Source: Aotearoamyces nothofagi (Eukaryota > Ascomycota > Leotiomycetes > Leotiales > Tympanidaceae). Taken from it: DNA of 64,000 bases. The translations under genes were made by a program, and so were the position numbers. Shown here in pieces: positions 44,145-54,642 of this stretch (position 1 is the first letter of the stretch; every line of letters starts with the position of its first letter). Where the stretch lies: the NCBI GenBank assembly GCA_015345905.1, contig JADDTR010000022.1, positions 1 through 64,000 of the forward strand, written 5' to 3'. The notes under the pieces are model-generated. The model was not told where the DNA came from. It did not search any database and saw nothing but the letters and a program-made list of their open reading frames with translations.

Positions 44145-45950
44145 ATGCCTTCTACATCCCTCTTTATTCTATTCTCATCTGCATTTGCTCTCGCAAATGC
44201 CCTCCCATGGTCCGGTCCTTCTCCAACCAACTCATACAGACCAGTCGACTATAATCCCCGGCCAACATCTTCTCCACAGTCACCATCTAAAATCATCCCG
44301 CGCAGTTTCTTTCCAGCCAGTGTATGCGGTTTCGTCGGTGGAAATTCCAATGTCCCAGCTGTATGCTCAGACTCCTCAACATGTGTATGGGATACTGTGA
44401 ACTCGGTTGTAGGATGCTGTCCGACAAATGGTGCATGTTCGTCGGCGATCTTCACCAGCTGTGTAGATGAGAGCTCGCCATGGCAGACGACAAGCGATAA
44501 TATGGTCTATACGTGTACAGGTGAGGCGAGATGTTATAGGAATTTGTATCCAGGAGGTTATTCTCAGTATGGGTGTGGAGCGACAAGTTGGGCTACTAGT
44601 GTTGCTACGAGTTATGAAGGGCAGAGTCCAGAGTGGCAGTTGCAAATTGTTTATACGGCATTTGGTGTTACGGGTAGTGAGATAAGCTCGACGAGTGATA
44701 GTTCTACTACTACTTCTTCGACAAGTTCCAGTAGTTCTGAATCTACAGCCTCTACAGCGTCATCGACTAGCACATCAGAATCCTCAGTGCTCTCTTCTTC
44801 CACACGGTCATCGATTCCATCATCAAGCACAGCCAACCAAACTAGCCAAGAAGTCATGGTTCCACTCTCCTCTGACAGTAATGGAAAAAGCAATACCGGC
44901 ATCATAATCGGTAGCGTCTTTGGCACCACTGGTAGTCTTCTTTTAATAGGAGCTATTCTCGCTTTGCTGCGACACCGCAAGCACGCCAAAGAAATACAAG
45001 AGCGCGGTCTCCTTGGACACCGTCGCTTTGATGACATGGGGGATTTAACTTGGAATAAGGGGTTTGGTTCTATTACTACAGTCAAGAGTGGCGTGAGTGG
45101 GGATAGCAGTGACAGAACTGCCGTTAATTCGACCCCGATTTCGAGGGCTTTGTTTGATGCGACTCTGCCCTCGATTCCACGGGTTGATGAGGGTATCGTA
45201 CCCAGAGCTGTGCCGTTTTCTCCAGATGATATTGTATCGCCCATTTCACCACCTCGCCATGTGAACTCCAGTCCAGATTTTAATTCAGATCATTCAAATC
45301 AAATCTACCCATCACGTGCAGGACTAGGCTCCAGCATGCCACACATTGAACACCTCTCGCCACAAACAGTATCGCAAATTGACGGCTTGGCGGAACTTGA
45401 AGGTCCACTAGAACCCTGGATCCGTCCCCCCACTCCTCCTCCTCGAAGTCCAAAACGCCTCATGCGAGCCACACATGCCTCATCCGGTCAAATCCAATTA
45501 TCAGTGTATTCTCATCTCAGCCGAGACGATTCAGACTCCGGTTCCGAGTATAGCCAAGATTTGGGTTTTGAAAGAGGACGCAGAATGAGAGATATGACAG
45601 GAATGTCCAATTCTGCACCAGCAGGCCAGAGCTACAGCCTCATTCGAAACGGCAGCAGCTCCAGCTCAGGATCTCATGGCGGCAGTCCGGAACATGGGCA
45701 GTATACAAGACCAGGAGTAGCGTACTCATCCCTCCCAGACACAGTGACAGGCATGGGATTCGGAGTTGGTGTCAATGCACCAATGAGGAGGTTTGAACCT
45801 ATTAGAACTGCAATGGTGGATCCTAGAGCAGGAGCTGAAATACCAATGCCGCTGAGAATTACGAGAGTTGGAAGGGGAGGGAACGAAGTTCCGATCTTAG
45901 GCGTGCCAGTGCCGAAATCGAGATTTGGGGGAAGGGTATATGAAATATGA
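44145..45950 (+). CDS. Single-pass surface protein, Mid2/WSC-sensor-like architecture
   Basis: Intronless, 601 aa from MPSTSLFILFSSAFALANAL, a signal peptide; an in-frame start 42 bp earlier would spoil it. A Cys-rich ectodomain (~60-165) begins CGFVGGNSNVPAVC and has CVWDTVNSVVGCC, a layout common in fungal type I membrane proteins. A Ser/Thr stalk (~182-240) leads to one transmembrane helix (NTGIIIGSVFGTTGSLLLIG, ~250-275) followed by basic RHRKHAKE. The ~320-residue cytoplasmic tail is rich in Ser/Pro with RPPTPPPRSP, likely phosphorylated or bound by SH3 proteins. The architecture suggests a wall or surface sensor. No ligand or pathway can be shown. Confidence 0.75.
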   Translation: MPSTSLFILFSSAFALANALPWSGPSPTNSYRPVDYNPRPTSSPQSPSKIIPRSFFPASVCGFVGGNSNVPAVCSDSSTCVWDTVNSVVGCCPTNGACSSAIFTSCVDESSPWQTTSDNMVYTCTGEARCYRNLYPGGYSQYGCGATSWATSVATSYEGQSPEWQLQIVYTAFGVTGSEISSTSDSSTTTSSTSSSSSESTASTASSTSTSESSVLSSSTRSSIPSSSTANQTSQEVMVPLSSDSNGKSNTGIIIGSVFGTTGSLLLIGAILALLRHRKHAKEIQERGLLGHRRFDDMGDLTWNKGFGSITTVKSGVSGDSSDRTAVNSTPISRALFDATLPSIPRVDEGIVPRAVPFSPDDIVSPISPPRHVNSSPDFNSDHSNQIYPSRAGLGSSMPHIEHLSPQTVSQIDGLAELEGPLEPWIRPPTPPPRSPKRLMRATHASSGQIQLSVYSHLSRDDSDSGSEYSQDLGFERGRRMRDMTGMSNSAPAGQSYSLIRNGSSSSSGSHGGSPEHGQYTRPGVAYSSLPDTVTGMGFGVGVNAPMRRFEPIRTAMVDPRAGAEIPMPLRITRVGRGGNEVPILGVPVPKSRFGGRVYEI

Positions 45951-46482
45951 TTTTGTATAAAAAAGATTTGGGGGAGGGGGGGAGGAAATTATGTATTTAG
46001 AGCGGAGCGGGGGATATACCCAGATTTGATTCAGCGGTTATATAGCGATGGCGTTTAGGCCCTGAGGAGAGGGCGGCAGCATTATGCTTATTAGAGAATC
46101 ATTGTAAAGAGAATGAAAAAGTGCTGAAAACCTTCATGTCTGCGAATGCGTGCATAATTCCGTAAATACAAGCAAATAGACAGATTTATGAGTTTGTTAA
46201 ATACATTACTTATATACTCACATGGATTGGCAATATACCGAAGTAATATTTCCAAACCCCCAAGGCCACGGTATTTATACCAGCCCGGGGACTGCAGCTC
46301 TACAGTAACCATATCAGTATAGCTAGCTAAATTGCATTCAAGTGCTGCCAGAAAAGTTGGGAAATCAACGGATAGAACATCTGGCAAATCATGAATTCGT
46401 TTTTAAAATGGCTACAAGAAGCAGGCCACAAGTAGTCAGATGTTTTACCTGTCACCAAAGCCCTCCAGCTCCTCAGCGAAGA
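45951..46482. other. Convergent 3' flanks
   Basis: Between the ends of the surface-protein gene and the short-chain dehydrogenase gene. Nothing recognised. Confidence 0.45.
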
Positions 46483-47458
46483 TTATCCTGGCAATTGCCT
46501 AGAGATATTTTCAAAAGCAGCTCTGCGCTTGTTGATAATGTCGCGCAGAACTCCCGCCGGTCCGAGACTGCCGATGACGATCTGGTCACTGCCAGATACG
46601 AGTCCCTTATACGCCTCGTCGACAAAGTCCTGGAGGGGCATACCGATCTGCCGTCCGCGGTCTGGACCTATGTAGTCATGGAGCTCCGCTTCTACGCGTC
46701 AGCTTATGCACGAGAGGATGATGAATGCGTCAAAAGAGGCCATATCTTTTGCTGCTATTGACTTGGAGAAGATACTTACTCTGTACGGCCGGAGGGGATA
46801 TTTCAATGACATTCACGGTTTTGCTACGCAGCTGCTCTCGCAGGGAAAGGACAAAAACGTTGAGAGCAGCCTTCGAGGCTGAGTATGCAGGCAATCTAGC
46901 TATTGGAATAATGGCTAGGTTACTGCCAGTGCTACAGCGTCTTAGCAAGATTCAAAGATGGGACAAGAAGTCGAACATACTATATGAGGCTGGTCTCGGT
47001 AGCTTTGCTTAGCAAAAAAGGCAGGAACGCATAGGTCAGTGCGACGAGGCTGGAGAAGTTGACGTGGATGTTTGACTGGAAGGCGGCCAGGTCCTGATCG
47101 AGCTTGTCCAGTTGTGTGAAGTCGTTGGGAGCCTGGGTACCCGCGTTCAGGAAGACGCAGTCGATACCAGGATGTTCTTTTGTGATTCTGAAGGGTGTCA
47201 GCTGTCTGCTAGTCCACGGAGAGGCAGGAATGTTTCTTGCCTGCTTACAAATCCCGGGATCTCGTCGTTCTTGCTGATATCAAAAGCCACGGCTGTGACT
47301 TTGTCCTTGCCGTATTTACCAACGAGGCCTTCCAATCTATCCAACCGGCGTCCAACAACAATAAGCCTGGATCCCTCCTCAATTAGACGCTCTGCCAGAC
47401 TGTGCCCAATTCCTGACGAAGCTCCAATCATGAGCACGTGATGATATGGAAATGACAT
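46483..47458 (-). CDS. Short-chain dehydrogenase/reductase (DltE-like)
   Basis: Exons 47241-47458, 46981-47187, 46780-46931 and 46483-46691, in frame, 261 aa. Motifs: HHVLMIGASSGIGHSLAERL (cofactor glycine motif), VVGRR (Arg favouring NADP), VFLNAGTQ (NAG motif) and the catalytic YSASKAALNVF, then VNVIEISPPAVQ. The first intron keeps frame only with a GC donor (AG|GCAAGA, last exon base 47241), the commonest non-canonical class; using the nearby GTAAGC instead breaks the frame. The active-site Ser expected before YSASK is not obvious at the new exon start (YTGSNLAIIPIARLP). The substrate is unknown. Confidence 0.88.
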
Positions 47459-50206
47459 GATGCTCGAGATTTTGATCGATGTTGATGTGCCAGGTGTCCT
47501 TACAACTGTATTGAATGTACAATAGAATCTAAATGCCCTTGGGAGAGGGCTTTATATAACCAACACAGCCTAGGCCGACTAAAGCATCAGCCATTCTTAA
47601 CGTAAGGAACCTTTGGAGGCGCTGAATCATGGCTACAAGACTTCGGGGGTATTCTTGGTACTCGACTGTTAACTCCGCTCCTTGCCAGGATGCGCCTCGA
47701 TGACAGCACCGTCTGCATACCTATTTAGGAATCGCGCGGTTTGAAAGGCGCTAGTGGCCTGATATCACGGGACTTGATGCGTTTACGTTCCTTCAACACC
47801 AAAACTATTCATTCCTGGCATATACACGCTGGAATACTGTCAGCTTCACTTGTATGCTTGTCCATGGTGGTCTGGGGCCATCTACTGCAGGAGATGTGAT
47901 TTAGCATGCATAGCCTCGTGTACCGGGCGTGATGGTTTACCGTGGCAGACCATCAAAGGCTTGCCAGCAACATCGAACCAGAAAGCTACGAGTACGTTCT
48001 CCTCGCCTGGTCGATAAGTTCTCATAAACTGGTCTTTGCACAGATACATGCGGCCAATGTGCACAAGTATAGTGTTCACTGGGAGATCATGCTAGTCTCG
48101 GTCCATAGTAGTAGCCTCTAGCAGAGAGTCATTCAGCAAAGTCACAATGCTTCTTCTTGAGTAAATCTAGCCAGCTATCGATTATACATACATACTGTAT
48201 CAGTTAACATGGTAATCTAACCCTTTTAAGCGGCACTGATGGCATCTGCAAATGCTTCAAAAGTTAATAATACAATGCGCTATAATCGAGATGCCTTTGC
48301 ATGTTCCCCCTCTGGCTTGTGTCCCTACCGCCACGACCACTGTTTCTGTTTCTCTGGCTGTCGTAGCCATGCGTAGGCAGTATACTGCTACGCGCCAGGC
48401 GTTGGCGTTCACGCTTTAAGCGGCGGTATCTGAGGCTATTCACCCACTTTTATCAGCATATGTCCTTATCCAAGTATATGATAACTCCTCTCTTTCTAGT
48501 TGTCTCTTCATGAGGACTGTATTAAGAGATAGCCTATTTCTATGTCTTTCCACTCTTTATCTCTTCTTTCTTTATAAAAAAAAAATTGATATTGGGCCGC
48601 GGCCTGGTAGAAAGTGATAAACGAGAGGGTATTGGATTGGATATGCGGCCGGGGGAGACGTACAAGAAGAACAGCAAAACGAGATTAATAATTATCCCTG
48701 CAGCACCACCAGCGGCCCATTTGCCCCATTTATTCCAGGCGCTCTTCTCCGCGCGGGTTTCCAACAGGGCGCGAGCGAGGATATCCATGCCTTCTCTGTT
48801 CTGATCGATCCCGAGATGTAGTCGCTTGGAGGTCGGGGAGATTCCAATATCGTACTGGTCTGGATTTTGCTTCGTATATAAAGCGATGCTATGACTGTTG
48901 CAGAAGAAGAAAAAGAAGAGGGATCTCTTCCAGAAACCCTTCGGAGATGGTACGGATAGTACGTAAAATAGACAGATGAATAGACAGGCAGATAAATATA
49001 TCCCTCTTCTCCCTCTCCATCCAGGCCGGATGGCAGCCCTATATACCCACCCCGCCAAGTCTCATCCCCCTCAAGCCGAGCCAGCATAGCCGCAATACCT
49101 CAAGCCGTAACCGCATCCGCCATCTCACCAATCTTAGTCCCAGACAGACAGATCGCTGGTCTCGTTCCCACGGCACCCCGCCGTCCCAGCTCCCATATAC
49201 GAGAGCGAGCCCATCTCCTCCCATCTCCTCCCGTCTCATCTCGTCCCCGAGCTATCCACGAGTTATCCAGCATCCTCTTCTATGCGTAGCTCCCCCCGCA
49301 CAATCCTCCCTACAGTCATCAACACACGTCGCAGAAACCCATCCATCGTATCTGCGTACACATCTGCATCTCAGCCGACCCAATCAACCCAGCGGTCGTA
49401 CTCGTACCGCCGTCTCGCTCGCGCTCGCGAATACGACCACCATCTACCGGAGTCCGATGCGGCTTCTCCTCGTCGTCGCGTCGCCGATGACGACAGACAG
49501 GCTGGTTTTGGGAGACTTGAAACATGGTCGAGGTGGGGAATTGATTGCTTGTTTTATTTTTTGGCTGTATAGAATTAATGGATGGATAGTTTGGTGCGGA
49601 TATTTGAAAATAGATATCGGAGGCGTTGAGACGAGCTCGATCGTATGAAGCGACGGTACGCGATGCTTGTTATCATCCTTAAAGCCCCAACGTTCAAAGT
49701 TCCAGAAATAACCAGCCACTTCCAGCTCCATCCCATTACAGCTCTGATCCATCATCTTTCTCAATGAGTTTATTCCGCCTATCCGAATGCATCTATCTAT
49801 CATGACCCGAGCGCACATTTTCCTTTATAGTTTTGAAGATGGCGTCCGGGCCGTCATACGCCGGTGGATGCCTATTGAGCAGTATTTGTGCAGGGCGGAA
49901 GGAGGGACTTATGGAAAGAAGAACAGAGGGAAGGACTTGGGGAAATATGCTCAAAGGTAATCATAGAATCTGCACGTCAAATCATCGAGTTTGTCCGAGA
50001 CATGACTGTTCCAGACAGAGAACGCTAATTTCAGATTATCAAATCGGCTATGATGTCGCATATCAATATCAAGATCCAGAGCTTATTCTAACCCACGACT
50101 CTAATCGCGTATTCAATTCCTTTTAAACCCCTCTACGACAAAAAATATAGATATGATCATTTCTAAAGGCCATCTATTGAAGCAATGCATCCTCCACGAT
50201 TTTCAC
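47459..50206. other. 2.7-kb gene-poor stretch
   Basis: No well-supported gene. 48,540-49,570 has many overlapping open frames on both strands, caused by pyrimidine-rich, stop-poor sequence (TCCCATCTCCTCCC-like). One weak small-protein candidate is listed separately. The rest appears to be non-coding. Confidence 0.4.
48540..48788 (-). CDS. Possible small single-pass membrane protein (weak call)
   Basis: 82 aa if started at ATG 48788. MDILARALLETRAEKSAWNK is followed by a hydrophobic helix (WAAGGAAGIIINLVLLFFLY) and a Ser/Pro/Arg-rich tail. The frame is open upstream to about 49,058 but becomes low-complexity. No family recognised, no intron evidence, and the region is stop-poor in general, so this may be chance. 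Confidence 0.25.
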   Translation of the reverse strand: MDILARALLETRAEKSAWNKWGKWAAGGAAGIIINLVLLFFLYVSPGRISNPIPSRLSLSTRPRPNINFFFIKKEEIKSGKT

Positions 50207-51379
50207 CTACCATCCCCTCCCCTCCTGTTCCGGCACAATGGCGTTCAGCTTCCCTCTCTCGATCGCGCTCCTGACATTCGCGATCGTGTAGACCTCCATG
50301 GCCTTCTGCGTCTCGTGCGTCAAGGTTCCGCAATGCGGGATCAGCATGACGTGGGGATTCCTCACCAATCCTGGGTGGACTTCTGGTTCGTTCTCGTACA
50401 CATCAAGACCGCAGGACCATACCTTGCCCGAGTCGAGGGCCTTCACTAATGCATCTTCGTCCATGACAGGCCCGCGCGCGGTATTAATAACGACAACCCC
50501 GGGCTTCATCTTTTCGAATTCCGGGGTAGAGATGATATGCCGGGTGTGCGGCTGGAGAGGTTAGTGGTGATGTGAGAAGTTCTACAAGAGGAACTTACGT
50601 TGAGTGGAAGGTTAAGTGATAGGACATCGGAGGTAGCCAAAAGCTCATCAAAGCTGACGTATTTCGCGCCTCCGCTTAGCTCTTCACTCAGCTGGTTTCG
50701 GTTATAGTATTGGATCTTCATCCCAAATGCTAGGGCCTTGATGGCCATGTTTCTGCCAATTCCACCCATACCTAAGATACCCAGAGTCTTTCCTCTTGGG
50801 TCGTGGCCCAAAAGTGGCGCTGGCCCCTTGAACTTTCCGTCCCGTAATGCTGATAAGCTGTAACTGAACCCACGTAAGGCTCCAAGGATAAGAAAGATTG
50901 CCGTGTCCGCCGTTGCATCGTCGGCGATCAATGGAACATTACATAGACGGATATCGTGGGCTGTACATGCTGCCACATCGATAGGGTCATATCCGGCACC
51001 TAAACATATCAACATATCATCCTCGGAGGTTGCAACAGTCCCTACCATTCTGACACAAGAACTTAAACGTCTTTGGCATAACATTAAGAATCTCTTCATC
51101 GATACGACCAGTGATAGTAGCCGAGGTGAAAGATCGGAAAGCAGCAACAACTCCTTCAAACGCTCCACTTTGAGCCTCTTTAATAAAATCCGCACGATTG
51201 GTAGCCTGAACTTTTACAAGATCCGCAATTGCGCTGAGAGCTTGCCACTCCTCGTTTGCACTGCGATAAAGTCAGTAAATAGGTCACGTGAAACGAGTGA
51301 AACAATCTGTATGCCATCATCATCATAGCTACACTTACTGAGCAATATTGCCAATTAAAAGAGCCTTTGGTTTACCCAT
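50207..51379 (-). CDS. D-isomer 2-hydroxyacid dehydrogenase, glyoxylate/hydroxypyruvate reductase type
   Basis: Exons 51339-51379, 51046-51260, 50599-50999 and 50207-50551, in frame, 333 aa. Motifs: the N-terminal substrate domain with CQNGAGYDPIDVAACTAHDI; NAD(P) loop LGILGMGGIGRNMAIKALAF; YYNR at the cofactor-selecting position; NTARGPVMDEDALV (catalytic Arg); GLDVYENEPEV (catalytic Glu); and MLIPHCGTLTHET (catalytic His). The R in YYNR suggests NADPH. The length and motifs fit fungal glyoxylate/hydroxypyruvate reductases. TCACGTGA lies in intron 1 (51284-51291). It is co-oriented with the adjacent Zn2Cys6 regulator and near a DapA-family aldolase, suggesting a joint catabolic role. Confidence 0.9.
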
Positions 51380-51755
51380 TTCCTATATTTGATGAGGTCT
51401 TCTTGTCAAGAGTAAGTTGACGAGGGGATGGACAATGTGCAAGAATTGATTTGAAGCTTTTTTAAAATCGGAATACCTTTGAAAGACGACCAGGAGAAAA
51501 TGTCGTAAATATGTTCTGGACAAAAGTTCCTAGTCTAGAAAAGACGTTATCTCCGCACCTCGGAGGCATCTAGATAGGCAAGATCGTGGTACCCGATTCG
51601 GTTATAATAACCGGCGGCCCACTTCGCATCGATAAGCCAGATCTCGGGCAAGGTTTCCGGATCGCGGCAACAGATTTCCCAGTCGACATATGAATCGTGA
51701 GATGGCGATAGTAACAGATACCAAGCATTAATTCTCTTCTATAGTGAGATGACGC
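51380..51755. other. Intergenic
   Basis: 376 bp between the regulator's stop and the dehydrogenase start, both minus-strand. It should hold the dehydrogenase promoter. No motif stands out. Confidence 0.45.
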
Positions 51756-54291
51756 TCAGAATGTCGATGCTTCAGTTAGCTCCTGGTCTCCATTGCCAGC
51801 CCAAAGCCATTGATCTTCGAGCATGGCATCCGATATGACAACGTCGGGTTCCATTAAAAGTATGGAAGAAGGAGCCATATTGGAATTCAATGCTTCCCGG
51901 TCAATATCGAGCGCGTTCCATAACCAATTCGAATCTTGCACAACTGTCTGGTCACCAAATGTGGCTAGGTCGTAGGCTGTATTGATCTTTGCAGTCACGC
52001 TTTGGAGTTCTTCCAGCTCTGTCTTTCGAGAGACGGCTGGCATATTGCCGTTTGAGCACATCCATGCTAAGATCTTGTTTGCCGTACCAATACAGTTCGT
52101 GTCAATGACAATGCCGGGGTAGGCGATCGTGGATAGAATAATGACCAAGGCGGAGGAGAAGATAGCTTCAAGATCGAAAGGTAGGAAAGGTTCTACTGGT
52201 AGTCAGAATTGATAGGTATATACGCCATATTTCAATAGCATACCAATGAGTCCCTGTTCATGGAGTACTGAAAGAATGTACAGCGAGGTTGAAGCAGCTC
52301 CAATACATGTCTTGAGCATTGCCAAAACTGGTTCTGAAAGTGTTCTATTCGCTGGAGGAGCTACGCCTGTTGGGGCCAGTCTCTTTTGAACAAGAGTAAA
52401 CAGTACAGGCCGAGTAGCCAGAATAGTGCACTGTAATAATCAGATATTGCTCGCAGTAAATGTATATAAAAGCTCACCTGATAATACGATAGATGAAGCG
52501 TCGCAGCTGCTCTTGAAACACTGCTCGGGTTATTCAAAGTCAAATCAAAGCTTCCGTTGAAGTCTTCTGCCAATTTAGCCATTGCAGAGAAGACTCCTTG
52601 TATGCCATTAATAAAAGCTGAATTAAGACTTTCGTTCAGACGATAGGCGGCTACAATAATAGGTTAGCAGGTAACACGAAACTCTTGATAGTCATCATAC
52701 CCATCATAACGTCGCCAGTCAACTTAGTTATCTTAACATGCAAACTTAGGGCCAAGGCTGCACTCTGGCCTTTGTCACTTCCTGCATCAGGCAGCGCCAA
52801 ATCAATGTCTTCGTCCTGTACTCCCGTTAATGGAGACCCCATGTTTATAGATAGTTTCCTGTCAAGGATATAAACGGTCCACCAAAGACGACGGCGATGT
52901 TCACGTTCAGACTCCTTAAGAACCCCTGTTGGAATTTCCCGATTCATACCCAGTGAAAGGCAGATACGTTGAGCTTGGCCAATCTGCCCACGAAATTAGC
53001 GCGAATGAGAATTATGATAGTTCCAATAACATACAGAAGCATAAGCCGCATTTCTCATATCAGCGGAAAACAGATAAAGCGAGGTCAGACACATAATCTC
53101 AATCCCCATAATTGGATCTTCATGATAGAAACCGGTAATATCGGGCACATACTTCATGGCCCTCAAGAACTCCGTGGCTCCCGGTGGTCCAAATGCCGAA
53201 GCTCCTCTTCCCAAGATCAGCTTACCAAAAGCTATCACGAGAAGGAACTGGGCATGCCACAGATCTTTTGAAGGTTTATATACTGTTCCAATATCATAAG
53301 CATGGGCCATCTTTCTCTTGAACTCCGCTTTATCAAAGAGATGATAGGTGGAGCCGAGGTGGAAGGCGGTTGTGTTGGTTAAGAACTCCGCATAGTCATA
53401 AGTAGGGATGTCCTGGTCGTTGAAGGGACCAGATTTGTAAAAAGGGATGGAAGCCATGCTGTATGTTGCAGCTTCAGATCTTGGAACGAGATTAATTCGC
53501 TCGTCGCCTCCGATTGCGTCGTTGAGAAAGCTGCGGATCTGCCAGCTAAATGACCAGGTAGAAGAATGACCCAGATATCCTACAACTAATGTCAGTAACT
53601 AGTCTTAGATTTCTTGCGTAGTATTACTTTGTCTTCCCGAGGAGTCTGTCAAGAAAAATGGCCTTGGTCCAGTACTTGTCAGCGGATTCGGAACTGGTGG
53701 AAGATCTCCGTCCTCGGATTCGAACAATACACTATCGTTGGGAGATAGCTGAGTAGCATCAACTGGGAGTTGTTGCTCTGCTTGCAGTGTTTTAGTGCGA
53801 TCTCGCTGATGTGCTTGCTCCGGGGTCTTATTCAACACACTGGCAGTCAACGCCATAGGTATAGGAGAGGGCCCTGGAGCATCAGCGATACTAGATTGCC
53901 GTTCATTCTGCACGGCTGTATTTCTCAGATGCTCAAGATATCTTAGTCGAACCGTCAGCGTGCATTTTACCCCATAGACTAAGCAAATATCACCTTTCAG
54001 ATACCATAACCCGTTTCCCAATGTCTTCCACGACGCAACGGGCAGAATGCGTAGTACAGTTCTGGCAAGGGACTTCTCCCGAACACTTTACTTTCTTCCT
54101 CCTACATCTCTGGCACCTATATATCGCCAGATTAGATTATAACCTGTATCAGCCATTAGATAAGGAACGACCCACGCATTGATAGTCTTCCTACGAGGAG
54201 ACGCTATACCGCCATTGCTGCGTCGCACCCTTGTAGTTGCAGACGTCAGAGCTAGACTCGAATCAGGATCTGAACCACTGTCCATCTCCAT
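51756..54291 (-). CDS. Zn2Cys6 fungal-specific transcription factor
   Basis: Eight exons: 54176-54291, 53994-54116, 53628-53941, 53035-53579, 52701-52983, 52478-52650, 52244-52430 and 51756-52192. All are in frame (725 aa). The binuclear cluster C-x2-C-x6-C-x5-C-x2-C-x6-C reads CQRCRRRKVKCSGEVPCQNC and ends at a Cys after THSAR; intron 1 falls just before the first Cys. The fungal-specific TF domain includes DLWHAQFLLVIAFGKLILGR, QAQRICLSLGMNRE and REHRRRLWWTVYILDRKLSI. An in-frame ATG at 54405 would add 38 residues; 54291 is preferred for its compact leader. Its position between the dehydrogenase and the aldolase suggests a pathway-specific regulator. Confidence 0.9.
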
Positions 54292-54642
54292 GGTTATTTT
54301 TATACACTCCGTATGGACTGGAGTGACGAAAAAGCCAGGTTGTTGTCGTGCCCCGAGAAAGCTGCGATCTCGGGGATGATTTGCGAGGCTCCGCGGCTTG
54401 GACATTTGATAGGCTGCTATTCGTCACGTGATATGCCCGCTCCTGGCTCGGTGACAGTTCCCGAATCCCAGTTCCCGAATCACTTAATACCTAGGCGTCT
54501 GAGATGCCCGGCGGAGAGGAAAGGATCTTCTTTTCTACAGCAGGCAATATAAAGACGAGAAACTATATCTACACCTGTTACCGCTTTCTACTTTGTAAAT
54601 CTACCAAAACCGCAGAATCACCGCTCTCGCAGCCATCAAACC
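54292..54642. promoter_or_regulatory. Bidirectional promoter, regulator / aldolase
   Basis: 351 bp between diverging starts. Contains a palindromic TCACGTGA at 54424-54431 and a direct repeat of CCCGAATC/CCAGTTCCCGAATC near 54460-54480. The shared promoter makes co-expression of the regulator and the aldolase likely. The factor that binds is unknown. Confidence 0.55.

Noticed and set aside
48692-49818. Many overlapping frames of 60-170 codons
   Set aside because: The stretch is pyrimidine-rich and stop-poor on both strands, which explains the open frames without a gene.
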